In this document: positions 39,001 through 49,355 of the stretch, piece by piece
Position numbering within the stretch: the first letter of the stretch is position 1
Layout: each line of letters begins with the position of its first letter
NCBI GenBank assembly: GCA_023374045.1
Contig: CM041783.1
Location: 120,095,503-120,159,502, forward strand
Reading direction: 5' to 3'
Length of the DNA stretch: 64,000 nt
Origin: Limonium bicolor
Taxonomy: Eukaryota > Streptophyta > Magnoliopsida > Caryophyllales > Plumbaginaceae
The notes under the pieces: generated by a model
Told to the model about the DNA's origin: nothing
Database searches by the model: none
What the model saw: only the letters and a program-made list of their open reading frames with translations
Made by a program: the position numbers and the translations under genes

Positions 39001-39249
39001 GGTAGTATTTGGTACATCTCACTCGCTCCTTCGACGGGAGCGTAACCATGAAGTCTGGTAGCTCATCAGCGTCTAGCCCTAACCTCTACGCAAATGATGG
39101 TGAAACAAAGGTATAAGAGGCACCGGAGTCGAACAATACTGAGGCTTCAATGCCATTTACCGTAAAGGTACCCGTTAAGATGGTGCCACTCTTATCGGCT
39201 TGTGCTTCGGTGAGGATACTCTGGTTACCTTCAGTACCGAGTCCACAGC
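36010..39249 (-). pseudogene. Chromovirus pol (PR-RT-RH-INT-chromodomain), minus strand
   Basis: Inferred exon from the acceptor before 39249 to a TAG at 36010. The protease keeps LFDSGASYTFVS, and IFGMNWLERHKG follows. RT shows [61 protein letters not shown] and the catalytic FIDDILVYS (about 38135). RNase H shows [19 protein letters not shown]. Integrase shows CLTCQKVKFEH, SMDFVVGPPPSRRG and IVSDRDTRF. The C-terminal end carries KVLWSNHDVEEATWE, a chromodomain of the Tekay/Del type. At least two nonsense codons (within protease, and before MNQLL in RT) and several frameshifts disable it. Confidence 0.92.
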
Positions 39250-39317
39250 CTGATTATTCATAAGCTTTATAAGAATCTATGGTACAACGCAAGTGGAATT
39301 TAATAACCAACACTGCT

Positions 39318-39323
39318 TTTATT
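39318..39323 (-). promoter_or_regulatory. Candidate polyadenylation signal after AlkB
   Basis: AATAAA on the minus strand, about 70 bp after the AlkB stop and before the protease acceptor. The other copy has one at 51810-51815, in the same interval. Confidence 0.5.
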
Positions 39324-39392
39324 GATAAATCATCCATCATACATGTTGTGTCTCTAGTACACATTACTAATGCATTACATGGTATTACAAGG

Positions 39393-40131
39393 TTAATACT
39401 TTCTTAAGGTAAGGTTCAGACGTCTAGGTTTCATGTGCGTGGCATTGATGATCGTCGATGGTGTCGTATTCAACTTGATCTTCTTGATACCGTGATAAAA
39501 CAACCTCGACTTACCACCCATGATCAAGACATCTCCTGACTCAAGTACAATCTTTTCTGCAAGGTCCACACGCTTCTGCTCGCTATACAAAAATACCGCG
39601 TCATCACTAATGGACCAAGACACTATGGGCAATCCTTGTTCAAGAGATTCCGCTGTCTCGTCCTTATCTTGGTGTAAACCAAGTCATCCACCTTCTTCGT
39701 AGAAGTTAATAATACAAAGGTCCACTTCAAGTGTAGGAATTGGATCAGCTTCAAGTTGCTTGCAATCTCTACAACTTGTGCGATAACCGCTTGAAATTCC
39801 TTGGGTATTGCTGGTGGTGTTGTTTCGTCTTCCGCTTGCGTCTTCTGGTATGTCTTTGTATAAGGATTCCAATCCTTTCCCAAGCACATCATTTTCAGCT
39901 TCATCATCGCTCCACCGGGGAATTCGGGTGTATAAAATCCTCGTAGACCCACTCCTAGCTTGCTGCAACGTCGTATGATAGCAATTTGGGCTTCAGGCGT
40001 CAGGTATCCTCTTAATAAGATCATACCTGGTCGGATGACCTGACACTACTCATTGGTGATGTGATAAGTGGTGATGTTGGTCTCTTCTAGGTTCGGGTTT
40101 GAAGCTATTGGGTAACAGATATTGAAAGTCC
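39393..40131 (-). pseudogene. AlkB-type 2-oxoglutarate/Fe(II) oxygenase carried by the minus-strand chromovirus
   Basis: Predicted exon from the acceptor at 40132 to TAA 39395-39393. It opens GTFNICYP and continues QVIRPGMILLRGYLTPE, RGFYTPEFPGG and KLKMMCLGKDWNPYTKTY. This is the N half of plant ALKBH1-type proteins. The catalytic half gives CIINFYEEGG, then GLHQDKDE with the HxD iron ligands (His 39674-39672, Asp 39668-39666). GDVLIMGGKSRLFYHG follows, with the distal His at 39494-39492, then RRLNLTLRKY with both cofactor-binding Arg (39422-39420 and 39404-39402). All these residues are kept. One nonsense codon (TGA 39686-39684, from CGA by C-to-T), a TAG near 40045 and a 1-nt deletion near 39765 break it. 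Family members oxidatively remove methyl groups from nucleic acids. Origin by capture of a host exon is inferred. Confidence 0.9.
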
Positions 40132-40215
40132 CTAAGGTTATAAACTTATCTAACGGGAGTTCGAGTTTTAAACTAGTTCGGTTCATGCTCAAGGATCAAG
40201 GGTATTCAAAAGTAC

Positions 40216-41231
40216 CTAAGCCGGTTGAGATGCCGGTCCTATCTTGGTCTATGATGTGCAAGGCCAGCTGCCTCTATGGTGCACCCTTCTGAGCACCTCG
40301 GGACCCCTATCCCAGTGAGGTCTGCTGGGCCAGAGCATCACCAGATGCAACCTCCTTGTCTTCTCTCTGCTTGTAGCCTTGATAGTTTCCCTTAGGCTTT
40401 GACTTGTTTGGGCACTCGAAGGAACGGTTTCCTATTTGGTTGCATTTGTAGCATCGCACTTCTTTTCCCTGGCAGTTGACGCCGGGGTGGTTATTCCTGC
40501 AGATCTTGCAATTGTAGTAATGGCCTTCAGAATTGTTCTTACCATAGCCGGAACCGGAACCTGTGGTTCGAGTGTTAGCAACAATCGGTGTGGTAGTACT
40601 AATTTCACATGTGTACAAATTTAATTCGGAGTCTTACCCTTAGGCGGGTGAGATCTCAACGGCTTTGCTGCCACCGGTGTAGGATAGGCAAGTTGCAACT
40701 GCTCATCTGCCTTGCCCTTCTCATCTTGGGCACTGCTATCTCTGGGGGTATTCTTTTGGTTTTGATGGAAGTGCTTCCCTTTCTTCTTTTTCCAGCCTTT
40801 GTTCTGATACTGCTCCTCTGAGCTAGCATTCTTGGTGTTAGATTTGCGCTTGAGCACGTTGTCCTCATCCCTCAGCTGGATGGTAATCTCAACATGTGAG
40901 GTGGCAAGGTAACACTCCTGAAGGTTTAGGGTGTTAGGTGCTATTCTTTGTATAATGAGATACGAATTCATATTGACAATGGCATTAAGGGTTCAAATCA
41001 ATGTTTACCTGGAGAGAGGTAAAACGGGTATAACCAATGCCATACCGGAGGCGATGGCTCAGGCCGCCATAGAACCGGTCGATCAAGACCTGTCTAGTGT
41101 ACCCACGGTTGGGTAGTAGTCGGAGGATGGAGGTGAAGGTTTGGTAGTAATCGTCGACGATCATCTTATCTGTCATCTTCAAAGCGTCAAGCTCCAAGCG
41201 CTTCTTGGTCTTAACGTGTTCAAGGTAGTAT
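40216..41231 (-). pseudogene. Chromovirus gag, C-terminal half, with two introns
   Basis: Minus strand, in order: the end of the retrotrans_gag domain (DDYYQTFTSILRLLP, FYGGLSHRLRYGIG); intron 1 (41008 to about 40941, CCAG|GTAAAC...ATAG); VEITIQLRDEDNVLKRK and a Lys-rich linker ending SHPPKG; intron 2 (40637-40561, AAGG|GTAAGA...CCACAG, phase 1); then two zinc knuckles, CKICRNNHPGVNC and CYKCNQIGNRSFEC. The second knuckle has Asn where the zinc-binding His is expected. Two TAG codons lie between the knuckles and the donor at 40215. It binds element RNA in the particle. Confidence 0.85.
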
Positions 41232-42518
41232 CACTAGTGGAAAAAATGTTTTAAACCACGGTTATTTTGCTTATATACCATGGTTAGGAACCGTGGTTTA
41301 TGCTCCCGTCGCATATAGAAAATTGTCTATATACCACGGTTGATAACCGTGGTATAAAAGTATACTATATACCACGGTTTGCTAAGACCGTCATTTAAGA
41401 CCGTTTTTGGACGCGGTCCTCAACGATTTTAAACCACGGTTAAGGAGAGAACCGTGGTATAAAGTCCTTTTATATGATGGTTAAAGGTCAAAACCGTGGT
41501 TTATTATCTATAAAATCAACGAATAAACCACGGTTACACATATAACCGTGGTTTATAGTCTATGAAATTTTTTCAAAATCGCCGGCGATTTAGAAGCGCC
41601 GCTTCGCAGATATCAAACACAGCACAAAAGAGAATGAAGAGGCTAGAACATGTGTGTTCCTTGTTTGTGATTTATGGTTGCAAAATAATGAGTGAAGAAT
41701 GGCGTAGTATGTTCCTTGTTCGCGGTGGGTTACGAAATTACAGTGAAGTTGAAGAGAATTAAGAACGGAGGCGTAGGTCATGTACCTTGTTCGCCGGTTA
41801 TGTTGCAAAAATTACAGTGAGAATGAGTGAGTGAGGACGAGCATGTTCCTTGTTCGCAAGTGTAAGCTGCAAAAATTACCGAAAAACAAGAGAATGAGTG
41901 AGGAAGAGCATGTTCCTTGTTCGCGATTTAGGATTACAAAAATTACCGTGAGCTAGTAGAAGAGAATGAAGAATAGTTGCAGAGCATGTTCGTCGGTTTG
42001 GGTTCCAAAATTATCATGAGGTTGAAGAGAATGAAGAAAAGTTGCAGAGCTCGTCGTTTTGGGTTCCAAAATTACCGTGACATTGAAGAGAATGAAGAAG
42101 AAGTCGACATATATGAGAATAGAGAGAAAGCGCCGCGTTAAATTTTGGCCGAAAATTAAAATTCCTGGCTCGATTATATACCACGGTTGATAAAAAAACC
42201 GTGGTTTAATATAGCAAGATGTGCAATATAAATGACGGTTGCCTAGGAACCGTGGTATATAGGTACCCTATATACGACGGTTCTTGAAGAACCGTGGTAT
42301 ATTCACTCCGGCATGTACTATATACCACGGTTCCCCTGAAAACCGTGGTATATAACTAACCTATATACGACGGTTCCGGAAAAACCGTGGTATATGCGCT
42401 CTGGTATGCACCTTAAACGACGGTTTCTATTAAAACCGTGGTTTATAAACTTTAAACCACGGTTTTCCATTTAACCGTGGTTTAAATGCCGTCATTAAAA
42501 ACATTTTTTCTACTAGTG
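41232..42518. mobile_element. Non-autonomous CACTA (En/Spm-type) transposon, 1287 bp
   Basis: The termini CACTAGTGGAAAAAATGTTTT and, in reverse complement, CACTAGTAGAAAAAATGTTTT are flanked by the 3-bp TSD TAT (41229-41231 and 42519-42521), a full CACTA signature. Both subterminal regions (about 41250-41565 and 42175-42490) are dense arrays of ACCACGGTT...AACCGTGGT palindromes about 30-45 bp apart. The centre holds a degenerate tandem repeat. No transposase is encoded, so it depends on a related autonomous element. It splits the chromovirus gag. Confidence 0.92.
41630..42100. repeat. Degenerate tandem repeat inside the CACTA element
   Basis: About six units of roughly 70-90 bp sharing AGCATGTTCCTTGTTCGC, a GTTxCAAAATTACCGTGA block and AGAGAATGAAGAA. 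Units 1-4 keep the first motif best. The short ORFs crossing it are not credible genes. Confidence 0.75.
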
Positions 42519-42970
42519 TATTTAGATCGTAAAAGTGAGGTGAAGGCTTCCCAATCAAATGTAGGATCAGCGGTGTGCTTGGCCTTGACAAGTTTCCACC
42601 AATCCATATATAGCAGCATCATTGAGGTTGTAGGCGGCTATCCTCACTCGAACTCCAGCAAGAGCCTCGAGAGTCTTGAAAGCCGTCTCCATCTTGGAGA
42701 TATAGGCTTTAAGCTTGGCGGGGTCGCTCTCGCCTCTAAAGTAGGGAGGTCGGAGATCTGTGACTGCCTTTACCCAGTTTACTTCTCGGGGTTGAGGTGG
42801 GTCGGGTTGTTGTTGCTGCTGGTTTTGTTGGTTCTGCTGTACAGCCGCGATAACTTAGGGTAGCATCTGTGTTACAGTGGCAGCGACGATTTCAGCTATC
42901 GTCTACGTGCCCGGCTCCTCAGCAGATCCTCCACAGCCTCCGCCATGACCGCGTCCTCTGCCTGACATCT
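42519..42970 (-). pseudogene. Chromovirus gag, N-terminal half
   Basis: ATG at 42970-42968 (MSGRGRGHGG) about 105 bp downstream of the primer site. A Gln/Pro-rich stretch is followed by REVNWVKAVTDLRPP and ESDPAKLKAYISKME, aligned with RETNWVKALADLRPP of the plus-strand copy. Two in-frame TAG codons are present. The gag is interrupted at 42519 by the CACTA element and resumes at 41231. Confidence 0.85.
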
Positions 42971-43074
42971 GAACAAGTAACGATTTAAATAAGGTACTGT
43001 GACCAGGTGGTCTTGGGTTTAAGCAATGGTTGGTAATCCTACTCGGTAATTCTTGACTTATCAGAGAGACACTT

Positions 43075-43087
43075 CACTCTAATACCA
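43075..43087 (-). other. Primer-binding site, minus-strand chromovirus
   Basis: TGGTATTAGAGTG on the minus strand, five bases after the LTR end. It is the tRNA-iMet-type site with one C-to-T change. Confidence 0.8.
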
Positions 43088-43092
43088 CTTTT

Positions 43093-44322
43093 TGTAACAC
43101 CCCTACCGGTAATTCTCTAATTATCTCCTAATTGTCATGGTCTCTAAACTAATCGCAGCGGAAAAACCAAATCAAACGGCGGGTGATACAACACCGGTAG
43201 CCGCCCATACGACTAACAAGGCTTCAAATACAAATAGTAACAGTCTGATAGTAAAGAAGTACCGAGTTTCATTAATCAAACTACAACCATAACTCCAACA
43301 ATACTTACATCCTTGCTCTCCACAACAACTTACCAAAAGAGATTACCGAGTGCTATGAGTTAATTCAAATTACAAACATTCCTAAAAGTCTACAAGGTGC
43401 CAAGTGTCTAACAAATATCCATGTCTACCAATGTTTACAATTCCCAAAATCCAAAAGGGTGTAGCACATGGTACACCAGCTAAACAAAAGGATCTAAGCC
43501 ATGTACGATTTGGTACACCAAACAAACGCTAGTCTAACAAAAGAGTGTGTCCCGGTCATTCTCTAACCGTCAACCATTTTGAGTACCTGCAATAAAAACG
43601 GTGCCCCAAGGGGATCAGCAAAACATGCTGGTATGAAATTCACATACCCCGCGTGCTAACGGGGATATGCCAACTAATTGTTCAACAACATGAGGTTAGT
43701 TTTATTAAACAACATGCTAAGATAAATAACTGCACAAGCATGCATAGCAACAATCAAACAAGCCGTACCACACAAGCAAGGGAGATATTTCACAATTCAC
43801 CAATCAATATTCACTTCTCAATCGAACTTCAACACTTAGTTAGTCCAATTCCCATCCGGGTTATTCGGATGTCATTATTTCTTTTACTCAAGACCAATAA
43901 CTCACACACGCCAAGATCTTTTCTCAAACAATTATCCTTCTCTGAATAATTCTCAAGTCAAGTCGGTATGACCTCCGGGCAGGGACAAGACTATCCCACC
44001 ACCGGGCTTAAAGTTGGCTTACCTCCCCGGGTTGCTACCCATTTAAGGGGTTTGGACCATGGTGGGAGGATTAGGCCAGGATTTGGTTAACAATCTCTCT
44101 TGTTACCTCATCCTCACGGGTGGCCGAAACTATATCGGGCTTCTCACAAACGCGAATTTATCAAATTCTCTAAGTTAGCAAGGTCACCAAGTTATGGAGT
44201 TAGCGAGAGGCCCACATCTAATCAATCAAGGTTATCACAACCAATCAATCAAACACTTCAACTTTCAATCACAACTTTATAGTTCAGCCACAACTCATAG
44301 AAGGCACAATATTCGTAAGATA
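43093..44322 (-). mobile_element. 5' LTR of the minus-strand chromovirus, U5-side part
   Basis: It matches the first 1.2 kb of 31733-35607 with scattered substitutions. The U5 stem-loop is at 43196-43217 (one pair broken) and the CCCC/GGGG hairpin region at 43581-43635. It is cut at 44322 by a CACTA element, and its remainder should lie to the right of the window. Confidence 0.9.
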
Positions 44323-45127
44323 CACTATAGGGGAAAAGGCTTTTAGTGATCAATAATATTGGTCGTTGATGATGTAATTTTCATCATAATTGATAATAAC
44401 GACAAAAAAAGAGATCGTCGCCAGTGGTCGCTAAAGGTCCGTCGCTAATAGTATTTGTGACCAACCAAATATTGATGGTCACTAGAACATTAATGACTAA
44501 CAATATACATTATCTCTAATGAAATAACGACGAACCAAATACCTTGGTCACTAATGCATTAGTGACGAATGTGAAATTGATCGCTAACTCTTTTAGCGAC
44601 TACAATATTTTTGGTTGCTAGTCTTATAGTGACAGATAATGTAAATGGTCGTTAACGTCATTTGCGACCATTATTAATATCTATAGGGTAATAGAGAACA
44701 TTTATAAATGAATGCAATGGTGACCAATAATTATGGTCACTAATGTTATTAAAGATCAAATTTAATATGGAATTTTAGCGACCAAATTTTGCAAGTAGTA
44801 TGTTTTTTTTGTAACCATTCACATACTATTATTTTTTTAACCTCCCATATCATTCTACTTAGTAAAAATGCTGAAAACACTATAAGTATAGAATCATGAG
44901 ATTCTTCATATAAAAATGCTTAAACAAATTCATTGATAACCATACGACTAGAATATTATAAAAATAGTTTGATACACAATATCAAAAGCTTTACAATAAT
45001 GTTTTGCAAAACAACAAAGCAATAAAGTTTTGCTCCCTATACATTATTGTAACATAATGACAATAGATAAGATAAGACAGACAAATAAAGTTTGTTATAT
45101 TTATATACATATAAATATAGAAAAAGT
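44323..45127. mobile_element. Left part of a second CACTA-type transposon
   Basis: It begins CACTATAGGGGAAAAGGC at a point where the chromovirus LTR breaks off, preceded by ATA (candidate 3-bp TSD). Subterminal motifs TTAGTGACCA / TGGTCGCTAA recur in both orientations over the first 450 bp, as in CACTA elements. The rest is AT-rich with no ORF. It is interrupted at 45128 by the plus-strand chromovirus, and its right end is not in the window. Confidence 0.75.
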
Positions 45128-48100
45128 TGAAATACCCCAAGCCTTTATATGTTGTTTAAATATTAAAATATGGTATATTAAGGCTAAAAAGTGCCTTAGA
45201 AACATTAGTGAACAATTCAAACCATAGAAAACACAATAAAGTACCATAAAGGCAATTAGGGCAAAAATGTGCTCTAAGCTTGAGATAACCTTGGTTAAGA
45301 CCCAAAGGGCTTACCAAGACTTTATTAACATCCTAATAAACATGTTAAACCAGTAACCAAAGAAAACCAAGCTTGAAAACAAGTTAAAACACAAAATGTG
45401 CTTTAAGGAGTCTTAAAGCACATTTTTGAAAAAATGTCTTAGTAATGGGTTTTGAGTAGCTAAATGCCCATCATAACTATTTAATCAACATTTGTACTAC
45501 TTAGTATCACATTAAGAAGTCTAAATCAATGGGAAATCAAAAATTTCACAATTATGTGCACTAATTTGTGAATAGTGCTCAAATAGTGCTAATTTAGCAT
45601 TAACTCAACATAAGTCAATTAAATGGTAAAAAAAGACCATAAATATCCTATGGAGGGTAAGGGGGCCGGTTTTTAAGTGTGGCTCACCACACTTAGCTAG
45701 TCAAATAAGGAATAAAGAATAAATAAGTAAGTTCACTATTTGCTTTATGTACAAATATCTTTCAAAAGTAACCTCTCACCTCACTTTCTCATTTCCATCT
45801 TGTTTCCCACCATCTTCATCCTTTCCTCCCTTCTCCAAATTGGTTTTGCTACTGCAACCATACCATTCTCCATCTTTAATTCCTTATAACTCCTAGCTCT
45901 ATGCTCCAAAATTAATTCCAAGACCACCATTCTCTTAGTTTGATCATGCTCTAAAAGTTTGTCTTTTCAAATCATCAAAAGCTCCATTTCGGTGCCAAGA
46001 GGAATCACCATTGAAGGAGCAAGAACTCATTTTTCTACCTCGTTGTTCTCTTTTGCTTCAAGGTAAGGAAACCCAAAGAAACTTTACATTTCCTCTTGTT
46101 TTTGTTCTTGACCGGGAATCACCCATTGATGATGTTTTCTCTTAATCTTTCATAGCTCCATTTCAAACTTCAAAGGGCCAGGTGGAGTCCTCTCTTGCTA
46201 CTTAATCAAATTCTCATTCAATTCCAAGGTAAACTATCATTTTTGTGTTTTAAAACACTTATGTGAATTTAGGGTTTATATATGATTTTAAGTATGAATC
46301 TTGAAGCTCATTACCCTTATATGTGTGTATGAATAGAAGGTTGACAAGTGATCAAGTTCCTTGCTAAGCTTCAATCCAAGAAAACAAGAAAAAGAAAACT
46401 TGAAGAAAAGAGGTAAATAACCTAACTTAATGTGGTTTAATGTGTCTTAGGAAATTGAGCTTTAACATGCTTAATAAACTACCTAAGGAGCCAATGGTAA
46501 ATGAGCTAGAAAACTATCCTCAAGGAGATTATTAAAGACATATGTGTTGGTGTATGTATTTGCAGGTCAAATGCAAATATTATGTGGGAAATTCAGTGTT
46601 TAAGGTTTTGCAATTTAAGGGCCTAAGAGCCGTGTTTAAGGGCCTACGTGCCAAGCAATTTAAATTATGCACTATATTGTGATGTAGTGTAGTTTAAGGT
46701 TTAGTTGTATGTAAAGAACATTCTTGTGTGGATAAATGTTCTTGATTGTTTAAAGGTGAAAAACCTTGTGTTTTGGTGTAAGGAAGTGCTAGCAAAGCTA
46801 TATCCAAATTTAATTAGAAAACAATAAGTTTGAGTGTCTAAATGAAGTTTAGTGACCTAGGTTGTACTAGAAATTGTTAAGGCTTAGATTTGTGAAAGAA
46901 AGGGAATTAAGGTATTCTTAATTTTTAAAAAATGTATAGGCATTGTCTTGGAGGATTTAGTGTTCAATGAGTGAAATTTTGGTGAGCAAGGGAAAATTAT
47001 GCTTGTGAAGGTTTAAGTGTGAATTGGAGGAAAAATAGAAAGAGCTTGTGTAGTGGAGGTGCCGAGCAGAAATAATGCTTATGGAGTAGTGGTAGTTTAG
47101 ATAAGGTAACATTTTGGTTAGTTGGTGTTGTAGGCATAAAACTACCACTTGGAAACCTAAGGAAAATATTACAAGTGTTAAGGAGTTTTGTGAGAAATTG
47201 GGTAATAAGTTGGACAAGGAATTGGACAAACTTAAGGTGTTATTTTGGTATTAGAATATGCCTAAGATTATGTGTGAAGTTTGGGTAAACAATGGATGAG
47301 GAGAACAAGTATAACAAGGCTTGAAAAATGCATAAGTGTAAAATCTGTAGCATGGTTCGGGACTTAGGTCCAGGGTGAAGTCCCGGACCACACCAAAATA
47401 AGGGCTGAGAGTACATACTGCACTATGGTCTAGGACTTAGGTTGGTATCAAGAACCGGACCACCCCTTAATTTTCCCCCGAGAGTAGCAGCAACTATTGG
47501 TCTGGGACTTAAGTCCCATATGAAGTCCCGGACCACCCTGTTAAATAAGTCCGAGAGTTAGGCCATGAATTGGTCCAGGACTTTAGGTAAGGACCAAGTC
47601 CCGGACCACTCTAAAATTGTTGTTTAACGTTAGAAAATGACTTGTAATGATGGTGATTGATAAGTAATGTTATAAGGTTGTTTAAGACATGTTAGGTGAG
47701 TTATAATGACAATTAAGAGGGTGAAAAGTTGTGATTAAGTGTGAAATTAAAACAAGCTAGAAATATGAAGTAACAAGCTAATCAAGGTCGAGAATAGTAA
47801 TTAACCGACATTCCTAAATTTGTATAGGAGTTGCCTACGGTGGAAAACAAACGCAGCATGGACCAAGGTATGGTTTTCTTGCAGTCTGTTTGCTACCGGT
47901 TTACACCGGCTTGTGTGTTTGTTTGTTTTATGTGTGTTTATGACTTTGTTAGACTTAAATCATGGAAAGAGTTTACAGTCATTGTTATTACTGTGATGTG
48001 AGTGTACCGGTACCGTTAACCTCGAATACGTGCTAACCCGTTAGTTAACCAAGTTAGGATACATGAGAGAGCGGTACCCAGTTTTAATGTTTCAACTTAA

Positions 48101-49135
48101 GGAACGTTCTAACTACAGCTATGTATGAGCTAGTTGTGGTTTATGTTGTCAAAATATGTCTCATCTCCCTTGTGTGTCTAACTAGACCTAAACACCTACT
48201 TGTGAATTAATGTGTTAAGTTCCAACAATGGGACTTCTAACAAGTGTTAACCGGGGAGTGAGGAGTCCGGTCTTTCCGGCACGCGTGTAAGTACGGGGGT
48301 CGATATCTGAATCAGGGTCGACTCTCTCTGTATGTTATGGTTGTTTTCCTTCTTGGTCTTCAATCAACCTCAAGCTTAACAAAGGCTATTTATCTGACTC
48401 ACGTCGGACTAGGGGCAACATTATGTACGGTATGCTTGGATCACTATATCCGACGCACCTTGGGGTTAAGTTATGTGTTCATCTAACAGAATGGTAATGA
48501 GTTATGTAACGAGCTTAACATGAGTTTGACATCATTCTCTAGGCTCTCCAAGTTGATTAACTATGTTCGGTTCGGTTCCTAAAGAGAACCGTTCCCGTTA
48601 TGTTATGTGTCAATGTTTGTGATGCAATTCTTATTGCTATGTTATGTAAGTTTTATGTTAAAAATCAATGCCATGTTATCATGACAAATGGTTGCGTGTA
48701 TCCCGGTAGCCGACGGGCTGCACGTTAGCCATACCAGCCATGGGTTGCTGACCCCTTTGGGGCACCATATTTTATTTTGCAGGATGAGGATCGAGGAAGC
48801 GGAGTGGCTCTAGATCCTAGGTGTTATGAAATTTTTTGGTAGTTTTTGGATGTTGAACCCGGGATGCGCCTGTGCTCCCGTGGTGATATATTTTGGAATG
48901 ACAATTATACAGTGATGGTTGTAAATATTGATACTCGGTATATTTGGTTGTATTTATGGTTTTAGTACTATGCTCAGGAGTCTGTGCATCAGACCGATAC
49001 GACTGTATGTATTCTGCCTTGTTAGCCTTGTGGGTGGCTAATGGCGTGTAACACCAACTCCTTTAGTTATTGTTAAGTTATATATTTCCACTGCAGTTTC
49101 GGTTTATTGTTTAAGTTTACAGTAGGGGTGTTACA
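45128..49135 (+). mobile_element. 5' LTR of the plus-strand Tekay-type chromovirus (4008 bp)
   Basis: From TGAAATACCCCAAGCC to GTAGGGGTGTTACA, followed by a primer site at 49141. Its partner is 55536-56856 plus 60841-63575. It contains a hairpin array of GGTCCGGGACTT / AAGTCCCGGACC units (47353-47612), the CCCC/GGGG hairpin plus TTTTGCAGG (48744-48783) and the U5 stem-loop (49021-49042, lower stem mismatched). The left flank AAAGT (45123-45127) is the candidate TSD. No gene is in it; a 90-codon antisense ORF also present in the 3' LTR is taken as chance. Confidence 0.93.
47353..47612 (+). repeat. Hairpin array in the 5' LTR
   Basis: Four units about 65-75 bp apart, each an imperfect palindrome of the form GGTCCGGGACTT...AAGTCCCGGACC with a 10-20 nt loop, separated by CCGAGAGT-type spacers. 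The same array is in the 3' LTR at 61753-62016. Confidence 0.8.
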
Positions 49136-49140
49136 AAAAG

Positions 49141-49153
49141 TGGTATCAGAGTG
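49141..49153 (+). other. Primer-binding site, plus-strand chromovirus
   Basis: TGGTATCAGAGTG five bases after the LTR, matching the initiator-Met-tRNA site used by chromoviruses. Confidence 0.88.
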
Positions 49154-49355
49154 AAGTATCGCTCTAATGACCGGAATACCGAGCTTAGGAACATACTGAC
49201 TTAGGAAATTTAACCTTAGTTACCTGAGTGAGCAGTTAAGGAAAGGTTAACCACTAATTAAGTGTGGATTTACCTTATTGTCGGAGAAGCGTTACAACCG
49301 TTTGAAACCGATAAGTTTGTAAGCACAATGCTAATACATGTTCGTGTGAAATCAG

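Larger units (their letters stand above)
39250..40215 (-). other. Predicted alternative intron containing AlkB, minus copy
   Basis: The donor GTACTT at 40215 follows exon end TTA G (phase 1). Two acceptors suit it. ACCTTAG at 40133-40132 opens the AlkB exon in frame after an 84-bp intron. AATCAG at 39251-39250 opens the protease exon in frame (GC TGT GGA ...) after a 966-bp intron that skips AlkB. The same arrangement is found in the plus-strand element. This is inferred from splice-site sequence and phase only. Confidence 0.6.

Noticed and set aside
39393..40131. AlkB as an independent host gene or processed pseudogene that fell into the element
   Set aside because: The same domain occurs at the same place, strand and splice phase in a second element of another subfamily. 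No poly(A) tail or target duplication borders it.
41250..41565. CRISPR-like array of ACCACGGTT repeats
   Set aside because: Repeats are palindromic, irregularly spaced and confined to the subterminal parts of a CACTA transposon in a plant genome.
46957..47229. 90-codon antisense ORF present in both LTRs of the plus-strand chromovirus (also 61358-61630)
   Set aside because: It is repeated only because the two LTRs are copies. It lacks domain features, and the solo LTR shows no equivalent ORF.
49141..49153. tRNA-like TGGTATCAGAG motifs as tRNA genes
   Set aside because: They are primer-binding sites next to LTR ends. No cloverleaf surrounds them.
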